A stretch of DNA of 41,889 nt from Roseomonas sp. (lineage in GTDB: Bacteria > Pseudomonadota > Alphaproteobacteria > Acetobacterales > Acetobacteraceae). The position numbers and the translations under genes were made by a program. The notes below the pieces were generated by a model. It was given only the letters and a program-made list of their open reading frames with translations, was not told the origin of the DNA and did not search any database. Shown here piece by piece: positions 22,477-31,177 of this stretch (position 1 is its first letter; each line of letters opens with the position of its first letter). The stretch spans positions 1 to 41,889 of the forward strand of contig JADCES010000066.1 of assembly GCA_020250005.1 (NCBI GenBank), read 5' to 3'.

Positions 22477-24219
22477 ATGAATGATACCTCCACCCGCGGG
22501 CTGACGCTTCGGCTTTGGCGCGATTATGTCCGTCAGCATGGCAGGGGCATCCTGCTGGCGCTGGTCTGCACGCTTGGCGTCTCCGGTGCCACCGCGCTTT
22601 ACCCCATTGTCATCCAGCAGGCCTTTGACCTATTCACGGCGGGCGATCAGCGCGTGCTCTGGCTGATCCCGGGCGTCATCATTCTGGTGACATCGCTGAA
22701 AGCCTTGGCGCAATTCGGCCAAGCGGTGGCCATTCAATCCGTGGTGCTGCGCGTGGTGGAAAACCTGCAGCGCGATTTGTTCAAGGCGCTCACCTGGGCG
22801 GATCTTGCCGATGTGGCGCGGGATGCGCCGGCGCGCCATGCCGCGCGCTTTACCACCGATGCCGGGCTGATCCGCGAAGCGCTGCAAAGATCCATCAATG
22901 CCATCGCCGATGTGCTGACCCTGATTGGCCTGATCGGGTCCATGCTCTGGCTTGATTGGCAAATGTCCTTGATCGCAGCGCTGCTTTACCCGATTGCCGT
23001 GGTGCCCATCCTGAAGCTTGGCAAGCGCATCCGCCGCGCCTCCGGCGGTATGCAGGATCGCGTGGGGGATGCGGCCACGCGGCTCACGGAAAGTTTTGGC
23101 GCGGCCCGCGTGGTGCGGAGCTATCGGCTGGAAGCGGCCGAGGAAGCGCGCGCCAATACGCTGTTCACCCGCCTGCGGGAGAGTATTTTCGCCATCCAGC
23201 GCACGCGCGCTTCGCTTGATCCCATGCTGGAAGTGCTGGGCGGTTTTGCGGTGGCGGCGGTACTTTTCGCGGTTGGCTATCGGGTCGCGAGCGGGCAGGG
23301 CACTATTGGCGAATTCACCGGCTTTGTCGCCGCGGTACTGATTGCCGCGCGGCCGGTGCGTGCGCTCGGGTCCTTGAATGCGGCATTGCAGGAAGGTTTG
23401 GCCGGCCTCGCGCGGGTTTTCGGCGTGGTTGACACACCACGCCGGATCACGAGCCCCGCAAGCCCCGCAGCTCTTCCGGCGGGCGGTGGGCGCATTGCCT
23501 TTGATGCGGTGGGCTTTCGCTATGAAGGCGTGCCGGATGCAGCACTATCGGGCCTGAGTTTCATCGCCGAACCGGGCCAGACGGTCGCACTTGTCGGCCC
23601 ATCCGGCGCGGGTAAATCCACCGCCCTTGCCCTTGTGCCGCGGCTTTATGATGTGACGGAAGGGCGCGTCTTGCTGGATGGCGTGGACATCCGCGCCATC
23701 ACGCTTGAAGCCTTGCGCGATTCACTCGCCTATGTCGGGCAGGATGCGGTGATTTTTGAAGACACTGCCTTCGCCAATATCGCCTGTGGCCGACCGGGGG
23801 CGACCGCAGAGCAGGTTGAGGCCGCCGCCCGCGCTGCCGCAGCGCATGATTTCATCAGCGCCTTGCCCGCTGGCTATCAGACGGAACTCGGCCCTGGCGG
23901 CAATCGGCTATCCGGTGGGCAGCGTCAGCGCCTGGCACTTGCGCGCGCTTTGCTGCGTAATCCGCGCGTGTTGTTGCTGGATGAAGCGACCAGCGCGCTT
24001 GATGCGGAAAACGAAGCCCTGGTGCAGGAAGCGCTAGCGCGGCTGCGCCAGGGCCGCACCACGCTGGTGATCGCGCATCGGCTCGCAACCGTGCGTGATG
24101 CGGACCGGATTGTGGTGATGGATGGCGGCCGCGCGGTGGAACAGGGCAATCATCAGGAATTGATGGAAGCCGATGGGCTTTATGCGCGCTTGGTGCGTAC
24201 CCAAGCTTTCGCGGGATAA
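22477..24219 (+). CDS. ABC exporter, MsbA-like (fused membrane and ATPase domains)
   Basis: A 580-residue half-transporter. The N-terminal ~320 residues hold six membrane segments of the type I exporter fold; the ATPase domain has Walker A GPSGAGKST (about 375-383), the Q-loop VGQDAVIF, signature LSGGQRQR (about 478), Walker B VLLLDEATSALD (about 498-509) and the switch His in IAHRLAT. It would work as a homodimer. The pattern is that of MsbA-like lipid flippases and drug exporters; lipid A export is plausible but not proven. It converges on parE with 6 bases between. Confidence 0.9.
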   Translation: MNDTSTRGLTLRLWRDYVRQHGRGILLALVCTLGVSGATALYPIVIQQAFDLFTAGDQRVLWLIPGVIILVTSLKALAQFGQAVAIQSVVLRVVENLQRDLFKALTWADLADVARDAPARHAARFTTDAGLIREALQRSINAIADVLTLIGLIGSMLWLDWQMSLIAALLYPIAVVPILKLGKRIRRASGGMQDRVGDAATRLTESFGAARVVRSYRLEAAEEARANTLFTRLRESIFAIQRTRASLDPMLEVLGGFAVAAVLFAVGYRVASGQGTIGEFTGFVAAVLIAARPVRALGSLNAALQEGLAGLARVFGVVDTPRRITSPASPAALPAGGGRIAFDAVGFRYEGVPDAALSGLSFIAEPGQTVALVGPSGAGKSTALALVPRLYDVTEGRVLLDGVDIRAITLEALRDSLAYVGQDAVIFEDTAFANIACGRPGATAEQVEAAARAAAAHDFISALPAGYQTELGPGGNRLSGGQRQRLALARALLRNPRVLLLDEATSALDAENEALVQEALARLRQGRTTLVIAHRLATVRDADRIVVMDGGRAVEQGNHQELMEADGLYARLVRTQAFAG

Positions 24220-24225
24220 AGCCGC

Positions 24226-26208
24226 TTAGGCATCCAAGGCTTCGGCAGCGATACGCCCCGCATTTTCCTGAATGAAGCGGAAGCGCAATTCCGGGCGCCT
24301 TCCCATCAATTCTTCCACCCTTTCGCTGGTAAAGGACCGATCTTCAGGGGCGAGCATGACGCGAAGCAAGGTGCGCTTCTTCGGGTCCATGGTGGTTTCC
24401 TTGAGCGCTGCCGGGGGCATTTCCCCCAGCCCCTTGAAGCGGCTGACTTCGACCTTCTGGTTGGATTTGAAGCGCGCCTTGAGCACACGTTCGCGATCCG
24501 CATCATCCATCGCATAGACCGAAACACCGCCGGCCTGTAGGCGATAGAGCGGCGGCTGCGCCAAAAACACCCGGCCCTGGCGCACCAATTCGGGCAATTC
24601 GCGATAGAAGAAGGTCAGCAACAGCGCCGCGATATGCGCGCCATCCACATCCGCATCCGTCATGATCACAACGCGCCCATAGCGCAGCTTGGCGATATCG
24701 AAGCGATCCCCCACGCCACAACCAAGCGCTTCGATCAGATCCTTCAATTCCTGATTCTGCCGGAGCTTTTCCACACTGGCGCTGGCGACATTCAGGATCT
24801 TGCCGCGCAGCGGCAACACGGCCTGGGTTTCACGGTCTCGCGCCTGCTTGGCGGAACCACCGGCGGAATCGCCTTCCACCAGGAAAAGCTCCGTGCCGTC
24901 GGCGCTTTCGCGCGCGCAATCGGAAAGCTTGCCGGGCAGACGCAACTTGCGCGTTGCAGTCTTGCGCGGCGTGTCCTTCTCCGCACGGCGGCGCAGCCTA
25001 TCTTCCGCGCGTTCAATCGCGAAGGCGAGGAGATCATCAGCGTTGGCGGGATCCCCCGCCAGCCAATGATCGAAATGATCGCGCAAGGCCGCCTCCACGA
25101 GCCGCGCCGCCTCCGGGCTGGTCAGCCGATCCTTGGTCTGACCCTGGAATTGCGGTTCGCGGATGAAGACCGAAAGCATCCCCGCAATGGGGCCGAGCAA
25201 ATCCTCGGCGGTCACATTGGCGGCGCGCTTTTCCTTCTTAAGCTCGCCATAGGCGCGCAGGCCCTTCACCAGCGCGGTACGAAAGCCCGCTTCATGCGTG
25301 CCGCCCTGAGGCGTTGGAATGGTATTGGCATAGGTGTTCAGAAAACCATCGCCGCGTTCCACCCAGCTTGCCGCCCATTCAACCCGCCCGGCGCCTTCGG
25401 GAAATTCCGCCTCGCCCGCCCAGGCGGCGGGCACTACGGTTGGGCGGCCTACCAGCGCGGCGGTGAGAAAGTCAGAAAGCCCACCCGGAAAATGCAGCAC
25501 GGCCTGCGCGGGCGTTTCATCCTTGATCAGCGCGGGATCACAAGCCCAGCGGATTTCAACACCGCGATAGAGATACGCCTTGGACCGGCAGAAGCGATAC
25601 AGCCTTTCCGGCCGGAAGGCGTGCTTGGCGAAAATTTCCGGGTCCGGCTTGAAGCGAATGGTGGTGCCACGACGATTTTGCACCGCGCCGGCATCCTTCA
25701 GCTTCGTGATCGCCTTGCCGCGCGAATAGGCCTGGGTGAACAGGGTGCGGTCGCGCGCGACCTCCACCTCCATCCGCTCCGACAAGGCGTTGACGACGGA
25801 TGAGCCCACACCATGCAAGCCGCCCGAAGTATCATAGGCCTTGCCGGAGAATTTGCCCCCCGAATGCAGCGTGGTCAGGATCACTTCCAGCGCGCTGAGC
25901 TTCGGGAATTTCGGGTGCGGGTCCACCGGAATGCCGCGGCCATTGTCGCGCACCGTAAGCCAATTATCGGCCTCCAGCGTTACCTCAATGCGGTCGGCAT
26001 GGCCGGCCACGGCCTCATCCATGGCGTTGTCAATGATCTCGGACGCCAGATGATGCAGCGCGTTTTCATCCGTGCCGCCAATATACATGCCAGGGCGGCG
26101 GCGGACGGGCTCCAGCCCCTCCAGCACTTCGATATCCTTGGCCGAATAGCCATCCTGCTGCCCGGCACCCCCCTTTCGAGGGCCGCCGCGACCAAATAGA
26201 TCGTTCAT
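24226..26208 (-). CDS. parE: DNA topoisomerase IV subunit B
   Basis: ATPase subunit of topoisomerase IV, which decatenates daughter chromosomes with ParC. The 660-residue protein shows the GHKL ATPase motifs EIIDNAMDEAVAGHAD, DNGRGIPVD, GGKFSGKAYDTSGGLHGVGSSVVNALS, and the TOPRIM domain with EGDSAGGSAKQARDRETQAVLPLRGK and DADVDGAHI. The short length and absence of a large TOPRIM insertion, and the GGLHGVGSSVVNALS wording with KAYDTSGG, fit ParE better than GyrB. N-terminal residues 1-20 are Gly-rich. The gene stands alone, divergent from the TPR-glycosyltransferase gene. Confidence 0.93.
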   Translation of the reverse strand: MNDLFGRGGPRKGGAGQQDGYSAKDIEVLEGLEPVRRRPGMYIGGTDENALHHLASEIIDNAMDEAVAGHADRIEVTLEADNWLTVRDNGRGIPVDPHPKFPKLSALEVILTTLHSGGKFSGKAYDTSGGLHGVGSSVVNALSERMEVEVARDRTLFTQAYSRGKAITKLKDAGAVQNRRGTTIRFKPDPEIFAKHAFRPERLYRFCRSKAYLYRGVEIRWACDPALIKDETPAQAVLHFPGGLSDFLTAALVGRPTVVPAAWAGEAEFPEGAGRVEWAASWVERGDGFLNTYANTIPTPQGGTHEAGFRTALVKGLRAYGELKKEKRAANVTAEDLLGPIAGMLSVFIREPQFQGQTKDRLTSPEAARLVEAALRDHFDHWLAGDPANADDLLAFAIERAEDRLRRRAEKDTPRKTATRKLRLPGKLSDCARESADGTELFLVEGDSAGGSAKQARDRETQAVLPLRGKILNVASASVEKLRQNQELKDLIEALGCGVGDRFDIAKLRYGRVVIMTDADVDGAHIAALLLTFFYRELPELVRQGRVFLAQPPLYRLQAGGVSVYAMDDADRERVLKARFKSNQKVEVSRFKGLGEMPPAALKETTMDPKKRTLLRVMLAPEDRSFTSERVEELMGRRPELRFRFIQENAGRIAAEALDA

Positions 26209-26231
26209 GTCTTGTTCCCTGATTCAAGCCG

Positions 26232-26260
26232 AACATACCGGGCTCACGTCCGGCAAACAA
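26232..26260 (-). promoter_or_regulatory. Candidate parE promoter
   Basis: On the minus strand TTGTTT (26260-26255) and TATGTT (26237-26232) are separated by 17 bases, 23 bases upstream of the parE ATG. Both hexamers are partial matches to the sigma-70 consensus. Confidence 0.38.
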
Positions 26261-26294
26261 CGCGCCCGTCGAGTCGCCGGAAAAACTAGAGGAT

Positions 26295-26322
26295 TTGTCT
26301 TCATGGGGCTGCGGATGATAAG
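26295..26322 (+). promoter_or_regulatory. Candidate promoter of the TPR-glycosyltransferase operon
   Basis: TTGTCT (26295-26300) and GATAAG (26317-26322), 16 bases apart, lie 35 bases upstream of the ATG at 26358. Each matches four of six consensus positions. Confidence 0.36.
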
Positions 26323-26357
26323 CAATTTGCATCAAAGCAGAGGAAGCAAAGCGCCTG

Positions 26358-28757
26358 ATGCGCAAACCGAATCGCCCCGCCAGACCCCCGCGGACCGCGC
26401 CGATGGCCCGTGCCAAGCCCACCAATCCCGCCGATGTGACGCGGATCGAGGAGGATTTGCGCGCCCGTTTGGCTGCAAAGCCCGAAGACATGGCGGCCTG
26501 GCAGCAATTGGCCGGCATTCTGGCCAATACTGCACGCCCGAAGGAGGCAGTGGAGGCCTTCGCCAAGGCGGTGGCGCTTGGCGCCCCGATTGCATCCGTT
26601 TGCACACCCTACGCCATCGCGCTTTCCAATCTTGGCCGCCATCCCGAAGCCGCTGGCCTTGTCGCACCGGTGCAGGCGCGCAAGCCCAAGGATTTCGCGC
26701 TGACCAATCTGCTCGGCGTCATGCTGAAGCGGGCCGGGCGCCATGATGAAGCCATTGCCACGCTGAAGGCCGCGCAGCGGCTGGAACCCAAAAATCCCTC
26801 ACCCTGGCAGAATTTAGGCAATGCGGAAGAAGCGCGCGGCAATTACGCCGCCGCGGCCGAAGCCTTTCAGGGCGCTGTCCGGCTTGACCCGCGCAATGGC
26901 GAATTATGGCGCCTGCTTGGGCGCATGCAGCGCGCCTTGAACAACATTGAGGGCGCGCGGGCGAGCTTCCTGAAGGCATTTGAATTCCAGCCCAAGGATC
27001 AGAATACGCTGAATGATCTGATGGGACTATTGATTGATGCCGGCGATATCGAAGCCGCCATTCCCGTGGTGGCGCGCGCGCGGCAATTCCGCCAGGGCGA
27101 CCGCACGCTTGATGTCATGCATGCGCGCATGCTGCTGCGCCTTGGCCGGCGCGAGGAATCCCGCGCCGTGATTGATGGCATTCTGGCAGAAAACCCGGGC
27201 GACAGGCAGGCCAATCTTTTCCTGTCCCGCATGGTGGGGGATGGCGATCGGCGCCTGGCGAATGAGGCACTGAAACGCGCGCATGAGGCGAATCCCGATG
27301 CGGCGGAGATTCAATCCGCCTATATCGAAAGCCTCTCGCGCAGCCGCTATGACAGTGAAGTGGGTCATTTGGAGGAATCCTATCGGCTCTCGCTCGATTT
27401 CATGAAGCGCCATCCGGATCAGGTCGCGCGCAATTCGCGTTCCTTGCGCACCGTTTTCCAGCGCGTGATGGATCTGGAGCAATTGGACGCGACCGGTGCC
27501 ATTCCTAATCTTTTGCCGATTTGGCAGGCGGAAGGGCGGCATTCTTCCGTGCATTATGAATTGGGTCAGGTGCATAGCCTGGAAGAACGCATCGGGATTG
27601 TGGAATGGCACCGCAATTGGGGCCGCGGCGTACAAAAGCGCATCAAACCCTTGCCGCCCGCGCCCGCGCTGCATATGCCGCGCAAATGGCGCATCGGCTT
27701 CCTATCCAGCGATTTGCGCAACCACCCGGTCACCTATTTTTGCATGCCATTGCTGGAAGCCTATGACCGTGATCGCTTCGAAGTGTTTTGCTATTCCTTC
27801 TACGAAGGGGAACGCGATGTCATTCAGGCGGAGCTTGAGAAATCCACGAATTTCCGCTGGTGGCCCTATCGTCCGGATGATCAGGTGGCGGCTGATATCG
27901 CAAAGGACAATCTTGACCTGCTGTTTGAAGTGGGTGGCAGCACGGCGATGAACAAGCTGGAAGTCATGGCCTATCGCCCCGCGCGGCTGGGCGGCAGTTG
28001 GCTTGGCTATCCGCATTCGGCGGGGCTGGAGACGATCGATTACATTCTTGTGGATCCCTATATCAAGCCGGAAGACCCGCGCCTGCTGATCGAAAAACCC
28101 TTTGAATTGCCGGAAACCTGGGTGACGGTGGGTGGCAGGCTTGGCTTCTACGAAGTGCCGATTGATCTTGAAATCCCGCAAGATCGGCGCGGCTATGTCA
28201 CCTTCGGTAGCGCCAATAATCCCTACAAATACACCAAGCTTTGCATTGATACCTGGGCCGCCGTGCTGCGCCGCGTGCCCAATTCGCGTTTCATCTTCAT
28301 CCGCCCCGAAGCGGGCGGACCATCCTTCCTTGAAAATACCCGCGCTGCCTTCGCCGCACGAGACGTGGACCCGGACCGGATCGAATTTGTTGGCGTGCGT
28401 GGCAAGCATTTACCGCATTACAACAAGATGGATATCTCGCTGGATACGCTGCCGCATGTCGGCGGCACCACCACCTGCGAAAGCATTTGGATGGGCGTGC
28501 CCTGCGTATCGCTTGTAGGGCCTGGCTTTGCCGAGCGGCTTTCCTATTCCAACCTGTCCAATGCCGGGATAGGCGATATGGCCGCCTTCAGCATTGAAGA
28601 CTATATCGAAAAAGCCGCCGAATTGGCCGCCGATGCGCCGCGCCGGCGCGTGCTGCGCCATGGGCTGCGCGATATGATCCGCGCCATGCCACTCGGCCAG
28701 CCCGCACGCTTCGGCAAGGCGTTTTACGACAAGGCGGCCGAGGTCTGCGCCTTGTGA
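26358..28757 (+). CDS. TPR-repeat GT41 (O-GlcNAc-transferase-like) glycosyltransferase
   Basis: A 799-residue protein. The N-terminal ~330 residues are tetratricopeptide repeats (for example PKEAVEAFAKAVALGAP, GRHDEAIATLKAAQRLEPKN and GNYAAAAEAFQGAVRLDPRN). From about 442 comes the SPINDLY/OGT catalytic region: GFLSSDLRNHPVTYF, GYPHSAGLETIDYILVD, FGSANNPYKYTKLCIDTWA and LDTLPHVGGTTTCESIWMGVPC (about 703). Such enzymes transfer GlcNAc or another sugar from a UDP donor to protein Ser/Thr. AGAGGAAG precedes the ATG. It is coupled by a 4-base overlap to an RmlC-like gene, so it may add an unusual deoxysugar. The protein target is unknown; no flagellin gene is in the window. Confidence 0.9.
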   Translation: MRKPNRPARPPRTAPMARAKPTNPADVTRIEEDLRARLAAKPEDMAAWQQLAGILANTARPKEAVEAFAKAVALGAPIASVCTPYAIALSNLGRHPEAAGLVAPVQARKPKDFALTNLLGVMLKRAGRHDEAIATLKAAQRLEPKNPSPWQNLGNAEEARGNYAAAAEAFQGAVRLDPRNGELWRLLGRMQRALNNIEGARASFLKAFEFQPKDQNTLNDLMGLLIDAGDIEAAIPVVARARQFRQGDRTLDVMHARMLLRLGRREESRAVIDGILAENPGDRQANLFLSRMVGDGDRRLANEALKRAHEANPDAAEIQSAYIESLSRSRYDSEVGHLEESYRLSLDFMKRHPDQVARNSRSLRTVFQRVMDLEQLDATGAIPNLLPIWQAEGRHSSVHYELGQVHSLEERIGIVEWHRNWGRGVQKRIKPLPPAPALHMPRKWRIGFLSSDLRNHPVTYFCMPLLEAYDRDRFEVFCYSFYEGERDVIQAELEKSTNFRWWPYRPDDQVAADIAKDNLDLLFEVGGSTAMNKLEVMAYRPARLGGSWLGYPHSAGLETIDYILVDPYIKPEDPRLLIEKPFELPETWVTVGGRLGFYEVPIDLEIPQDRRGYVTFGSANNPYKYTKLCIDTWAAVLRRVPNSRFIFIRPEAGGPSFLENTRAAFAARDVDPDRIEFVGVRGKHLPHYNKMDISLDTLPHVGGTTTCESIWMGVPCVSLVGPGFAERLSYSNLSNAGIGDMAAFSIEDYIEKAAELAADAPRRRVLRHGLRDMIRAMPLGQPARFGKAFYDKAAEVCAL

Positions 28758-29284
28758 TTTTCACCGAAACCGCCATCCCCGGCATCATCAGCATTGAAGC
28801 GAGCCCCGCGCGCGATGAACGCGGTGCCTTTCTGCGCAGCTGGTGCCGGGATAGCTTCACCGCCGCCGGCATTGATTTCACGCCGATCCAGGCGAGCCTT
28901 TCGGAAAACACCCTGAAGCACACTTTGCGCGGCATGCATTTTCAACTGGCACCCGCGGAAGAACAGAAGCTGATCCGCTGCGTGCGCGGTGCGGTGTTTG
29001 ATGTGCTGGTGGATTTGCGCGCCGATCAGCCAAGCCATTTGCGCCACATCGCCATCACGCTCGATAGCCGCACGAACAATGCTGTGTTCGTGCCACGCGG
29101 CATTGCGCATGGCTTCCTCAGCCTGACGGATGATGCCGTGGTGGAATATCTGATTGACATACCCTATGCGCCCGCATTGGCGCGTGGGGTGCGCTGGAAT
29201 GACCCCGCTTTCGGCATTGCCTGGCCCGCCGAGCCCAAGGTGATTTCTGCGCGCGACAATGCCTGGCCCTTGATCCATGCCTGA
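28754..29284 (+). CDS. RmlC-like cupin: dTDP-4-dehydrorhamnose 3,5-epimerase family
   Basis: A 176-residue cupin that epimerises dTDP-4-keto-6-deoxysugars. The catalytic His is His62 in RGMHFQLAPAEEQKLIRCVRGAVFDVLVDLR; VPRGIAHGFLSL and VEYLIDIPYAP supply the tyrosine region. The GTG start at 28754 overlaps the preceding stop (GTGA). In place of rmlA, rmlB and rmlD the neighbour is a single NAD-dependent reductase, so the product may not be L-rhamnose but another 6-deoxysugar. The dTDP-glucose steps must be encoded elsewhere. Confidence 0.85.
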   Translation: MIFTETAIPGIISIEASPARDERGAFLRSWCRDSFTAAGIDFTPIQASLSENTLKHTLRGMHFQLAPAEEQKLIRCVRGAVFDVLVDLRADQPSHLRHIAITLDSRTNNAVFVPRGIAHGFLSLTDDAVVEYLIDIPYAPALARGVRWNDPAFGIAWPAEPKVISARDNAWPLIHA

Positions 29285-30176
29285 ACGCGTTCTGGTCACG
29301 GGCGCGACAGGCTTCATCGGGCAGCATATCCCGGCATTGCTGCAAGCGCGCGGCTACGAAACCCACATCACGGCGCGCAGCGCCGCAACCGCCACCACCG
29401 GTATCACAGCGCATCAGGTGGATCTGTTGCGCCAGGATGAAGCACATCGGCTGATCAAGGATATCCGCCCCGCCATCATCATCCATACCGCCTGGTATGT
29501 CGCGCATGGGCGCTTCTGGACCGCGCCCGAGAATGCCGACTGGCTGGAAGCCTCCACCGCGCTTGCGGCCTATGCCGCGGAAGCCGGCACGCGGCGCTTC
29601 GTGGGAATTGGCACCTGCGCCGAATATGCCACCGAAGCGGGCGATGACGCCTATCCCTGGCCGGAAACACGGCCCATCGCGCCCGCCACACCTTACGGCG
29701 AAGCCAAGGCAGCGCTGGCACGGCGCCTCGCCGAAATCGCCGAAGCCCGCGCGCGTTTCAGCGTGACTTGGGCGCGGCTGTTTCATTTGTTCGGTGAGGG
29801 CGAAAATCCCGCGCGGCTGGTGCCTTCCATTATGATCGCACTCCGTGCAGGCCGCGAAGCGCAATGTTCTTCCGGCCGCCCGGTGCGGGATTTCATCAGC
29901 ACCCAAAATGCCGCCGCGGCCATTAGCGCAGTTGCGGCCAGCGATGTTACCGGGCCGGTCAATATCGCCTCTGGCGCGCCGATCAGCATTGCCGCCATGG
30001 CGCGGCTGATCGCGCAAATTGCTGGCCGGCCCTATCTGCTGCGGCTTGGGGCTTTGCCGGATCGGCCGAATGAACCGCCCTATATGGTGGCGCATACCGG
30101 GCGGCTCAGGCGCGAGGTCGGCTTCACCGCGCCGGTATCTCTCTCAGCTGAATTGACAAAACTTCAAATACGCTGA
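29277..30176 (+). CDS. NAD-dependent sugar epimerase/reductase (extended SDR)
   Basis: Short-chain dehydrogenase of 299 residues. RVLVTGATGFIGQHIP binds the NAD(P) phosphates, GIGTCAEYATEAG carries the catalytic Ser/Thr position, and YGEAK (Tyr140, Lys144) is the active-site pair. Close to 4-ketosugar reductases and UDP/dTDP-sugar epimerases. It overlaps the RmlC-like gene by 8 bases, so the two likely complete one deoxysugar nucleotide together. Its 3' end overlaps the convergent UPF0262 gene by 13 bases. Confidence 0.86.
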   Translation: MPERVLVTGATGFIGQHIPALLQARGYETHITARSAATATTGITAHQVDLLRQDEAHRLIKDIRPAIIIHTAWYVAHGRFWTAPENADWLEASTALAAYAAEAGTRRFVGIGTCAEYATEAGDDAYPWPETRPIAPATPYGEAKAALARRLAEIAEARARFSVTWARLFHLFGEGENPARLVPSIMIALRAGREAQCSSGRPVRDFISTQNAAAAISAVAASDVTGPVNIASGAPISIAAMARLIAQIAGRPYLLRLGALPDRPNEPPYMVAHTGRLRREVGFTAPVSLSAELTKLQIR

Positions 30177-30634
30177 TGCAACGCGCAAACCAGCGTGAAC
30201 AACTGCCGCGCCGTGTCGAAATCCAGCGCGACGCGCCCTTCAAGCCGCGCGCGCAGCAATTCCGCACCTTCATTATGCAACCCGCGCCTGCCCATATCTA
30301 TCGCCTGCACGCGGCTCTCCGGCCCGCTTTCCGCAACCGCCTGTTCATGCGCCTCCACCACCATGTGGTAGTCCTTGATCAGGCGGCGGAAAGGGCCAAG
30401 TGCCAGCGCCAGCACATGCAAAGTCTCGCCCACCTCATTGCGGATATCAAACACCAGCCGGCCTTCACGCACGGCAAGCCCCAGCACATAAGGCCCGCGC
30501 GGCAGGCCCGCAGGGTCGAAGCGGTTATGATGCAGCAAATCCGTAATCGCCTGGCGCCGATCCGCCTCAGCATAGGCAGAAGGGGCCGGCGCTTCTTCGG
30601 GCAATTCAACGCGGATCAGGCGCTGTTCAGGCAT
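30164..30634 (-). CDS. UPF0262 family protein
   Basis: A 156-residue protein of the alphaproteobacterial UPF0262 family, with the characteristic ending VQAIDMGRRGLHNEGAELL and a middle FDIRNEVGETLHVLALALGPFRRLIKDYHMVVEAHEQA. No enzyme motif is visible and the function is unknown. The ATG at 30634 lies 8 bases inside the DUF983 gene, so both are translated together. Convergent overlap with the sugar epimerase (13 bases) leaves no space for terminators. Confidence 0.85.
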   Translation of the reverse strand: MPEQRLIRVELPEEAPAPSAYAEADRRQAITDLLHHNRFDPAGLPRGPYVLGLAVREGRLVFDIRNEVGETLHVLALALGPFRRLIKDYHMVVEAHEQAVAESGPESRVQAIDMGRRGLHNEGAELLRARLEGRVALDFDTARQLFTLVCALHQRI

Positions 30635-31061
30635 CCGGCTTGCCACCCCGCAGCACCACGCCGCCTTCATCGCCGGTCATGCCAAGGCGCATCATCCAGC
30701 CAAGCACCGCACCCTTGATGGGCCGCAGCAGCAGCGTGCAGATAATGGCAAATAGCGGCAGCCAGATGACCATATGCAGCCAGATCGGCGGCATATAGGC
30801 CCTTTCGATCCAAAGAACGGGCGGCACCAGCACATGGCCGGTGATCAGAATGGTGAAATAGGGCGGCGCATCATCGGCGCGCAGCCGCCCGGTGGGCGCG
30901 CCGCAGCTTTCGCACTTATCCGCCACGCGCAGGAACCCCGCAAAAAGTCGCCCCTTCCCGCAGACCGGGCAAAGCCCCTTCAAGCCCCGCAATAGCCCAT
31001 CGCGCGCACTCGGCGGCTGATAGGGCAAGGCAGGCGCCGTGCGATCCGGTTCCCAACGCAT
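30627..31061 (-). CDS. DUF983 zinc-ribbon membrane protein
   Basis: A 144-residue DUF983 protein. A four-cysteine zinc ribbon (LCPVCGKG, Cys31 and Cys34; CESCGAPTGRL, Cys50 and Cys53) precedes DDAPPYFTILITGHVLV and two membrane segments (YFTILITGHVLVPPVLWIE and WLHMVIWLPLFAIICTLLLR). The start is the ATG at 31061. Function is unknown; the family is widespread in alphaproteobacteria. It leads a two-gene run with UPF0262. Confidence 0.86.
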   Translation of the reverse strand: MRWEPDRTAPALPYQPPSARDGLLRGLKGLCPVCGKGRLFAGFLRVADKCESCGAPTGRLRADDAPPYFTILITGHVLVPPVLWIERAYMPPIWLHMVIWLPLFAIICTLLLRPIKGAVLGWMMRLGMTGDEGGVVLRGGKPDA

Positions 31062-31177
31062 GTTTTCCAATCCTCGCCGGGCAAACCCAGCGTTGTGCAG
31101 CGCAGCAATAGGCCTGAAGTGCCGCCTGATCAAGCACGGCTTGCACCTTTCCTGCCCAAGGATGCAGCATAATATTC

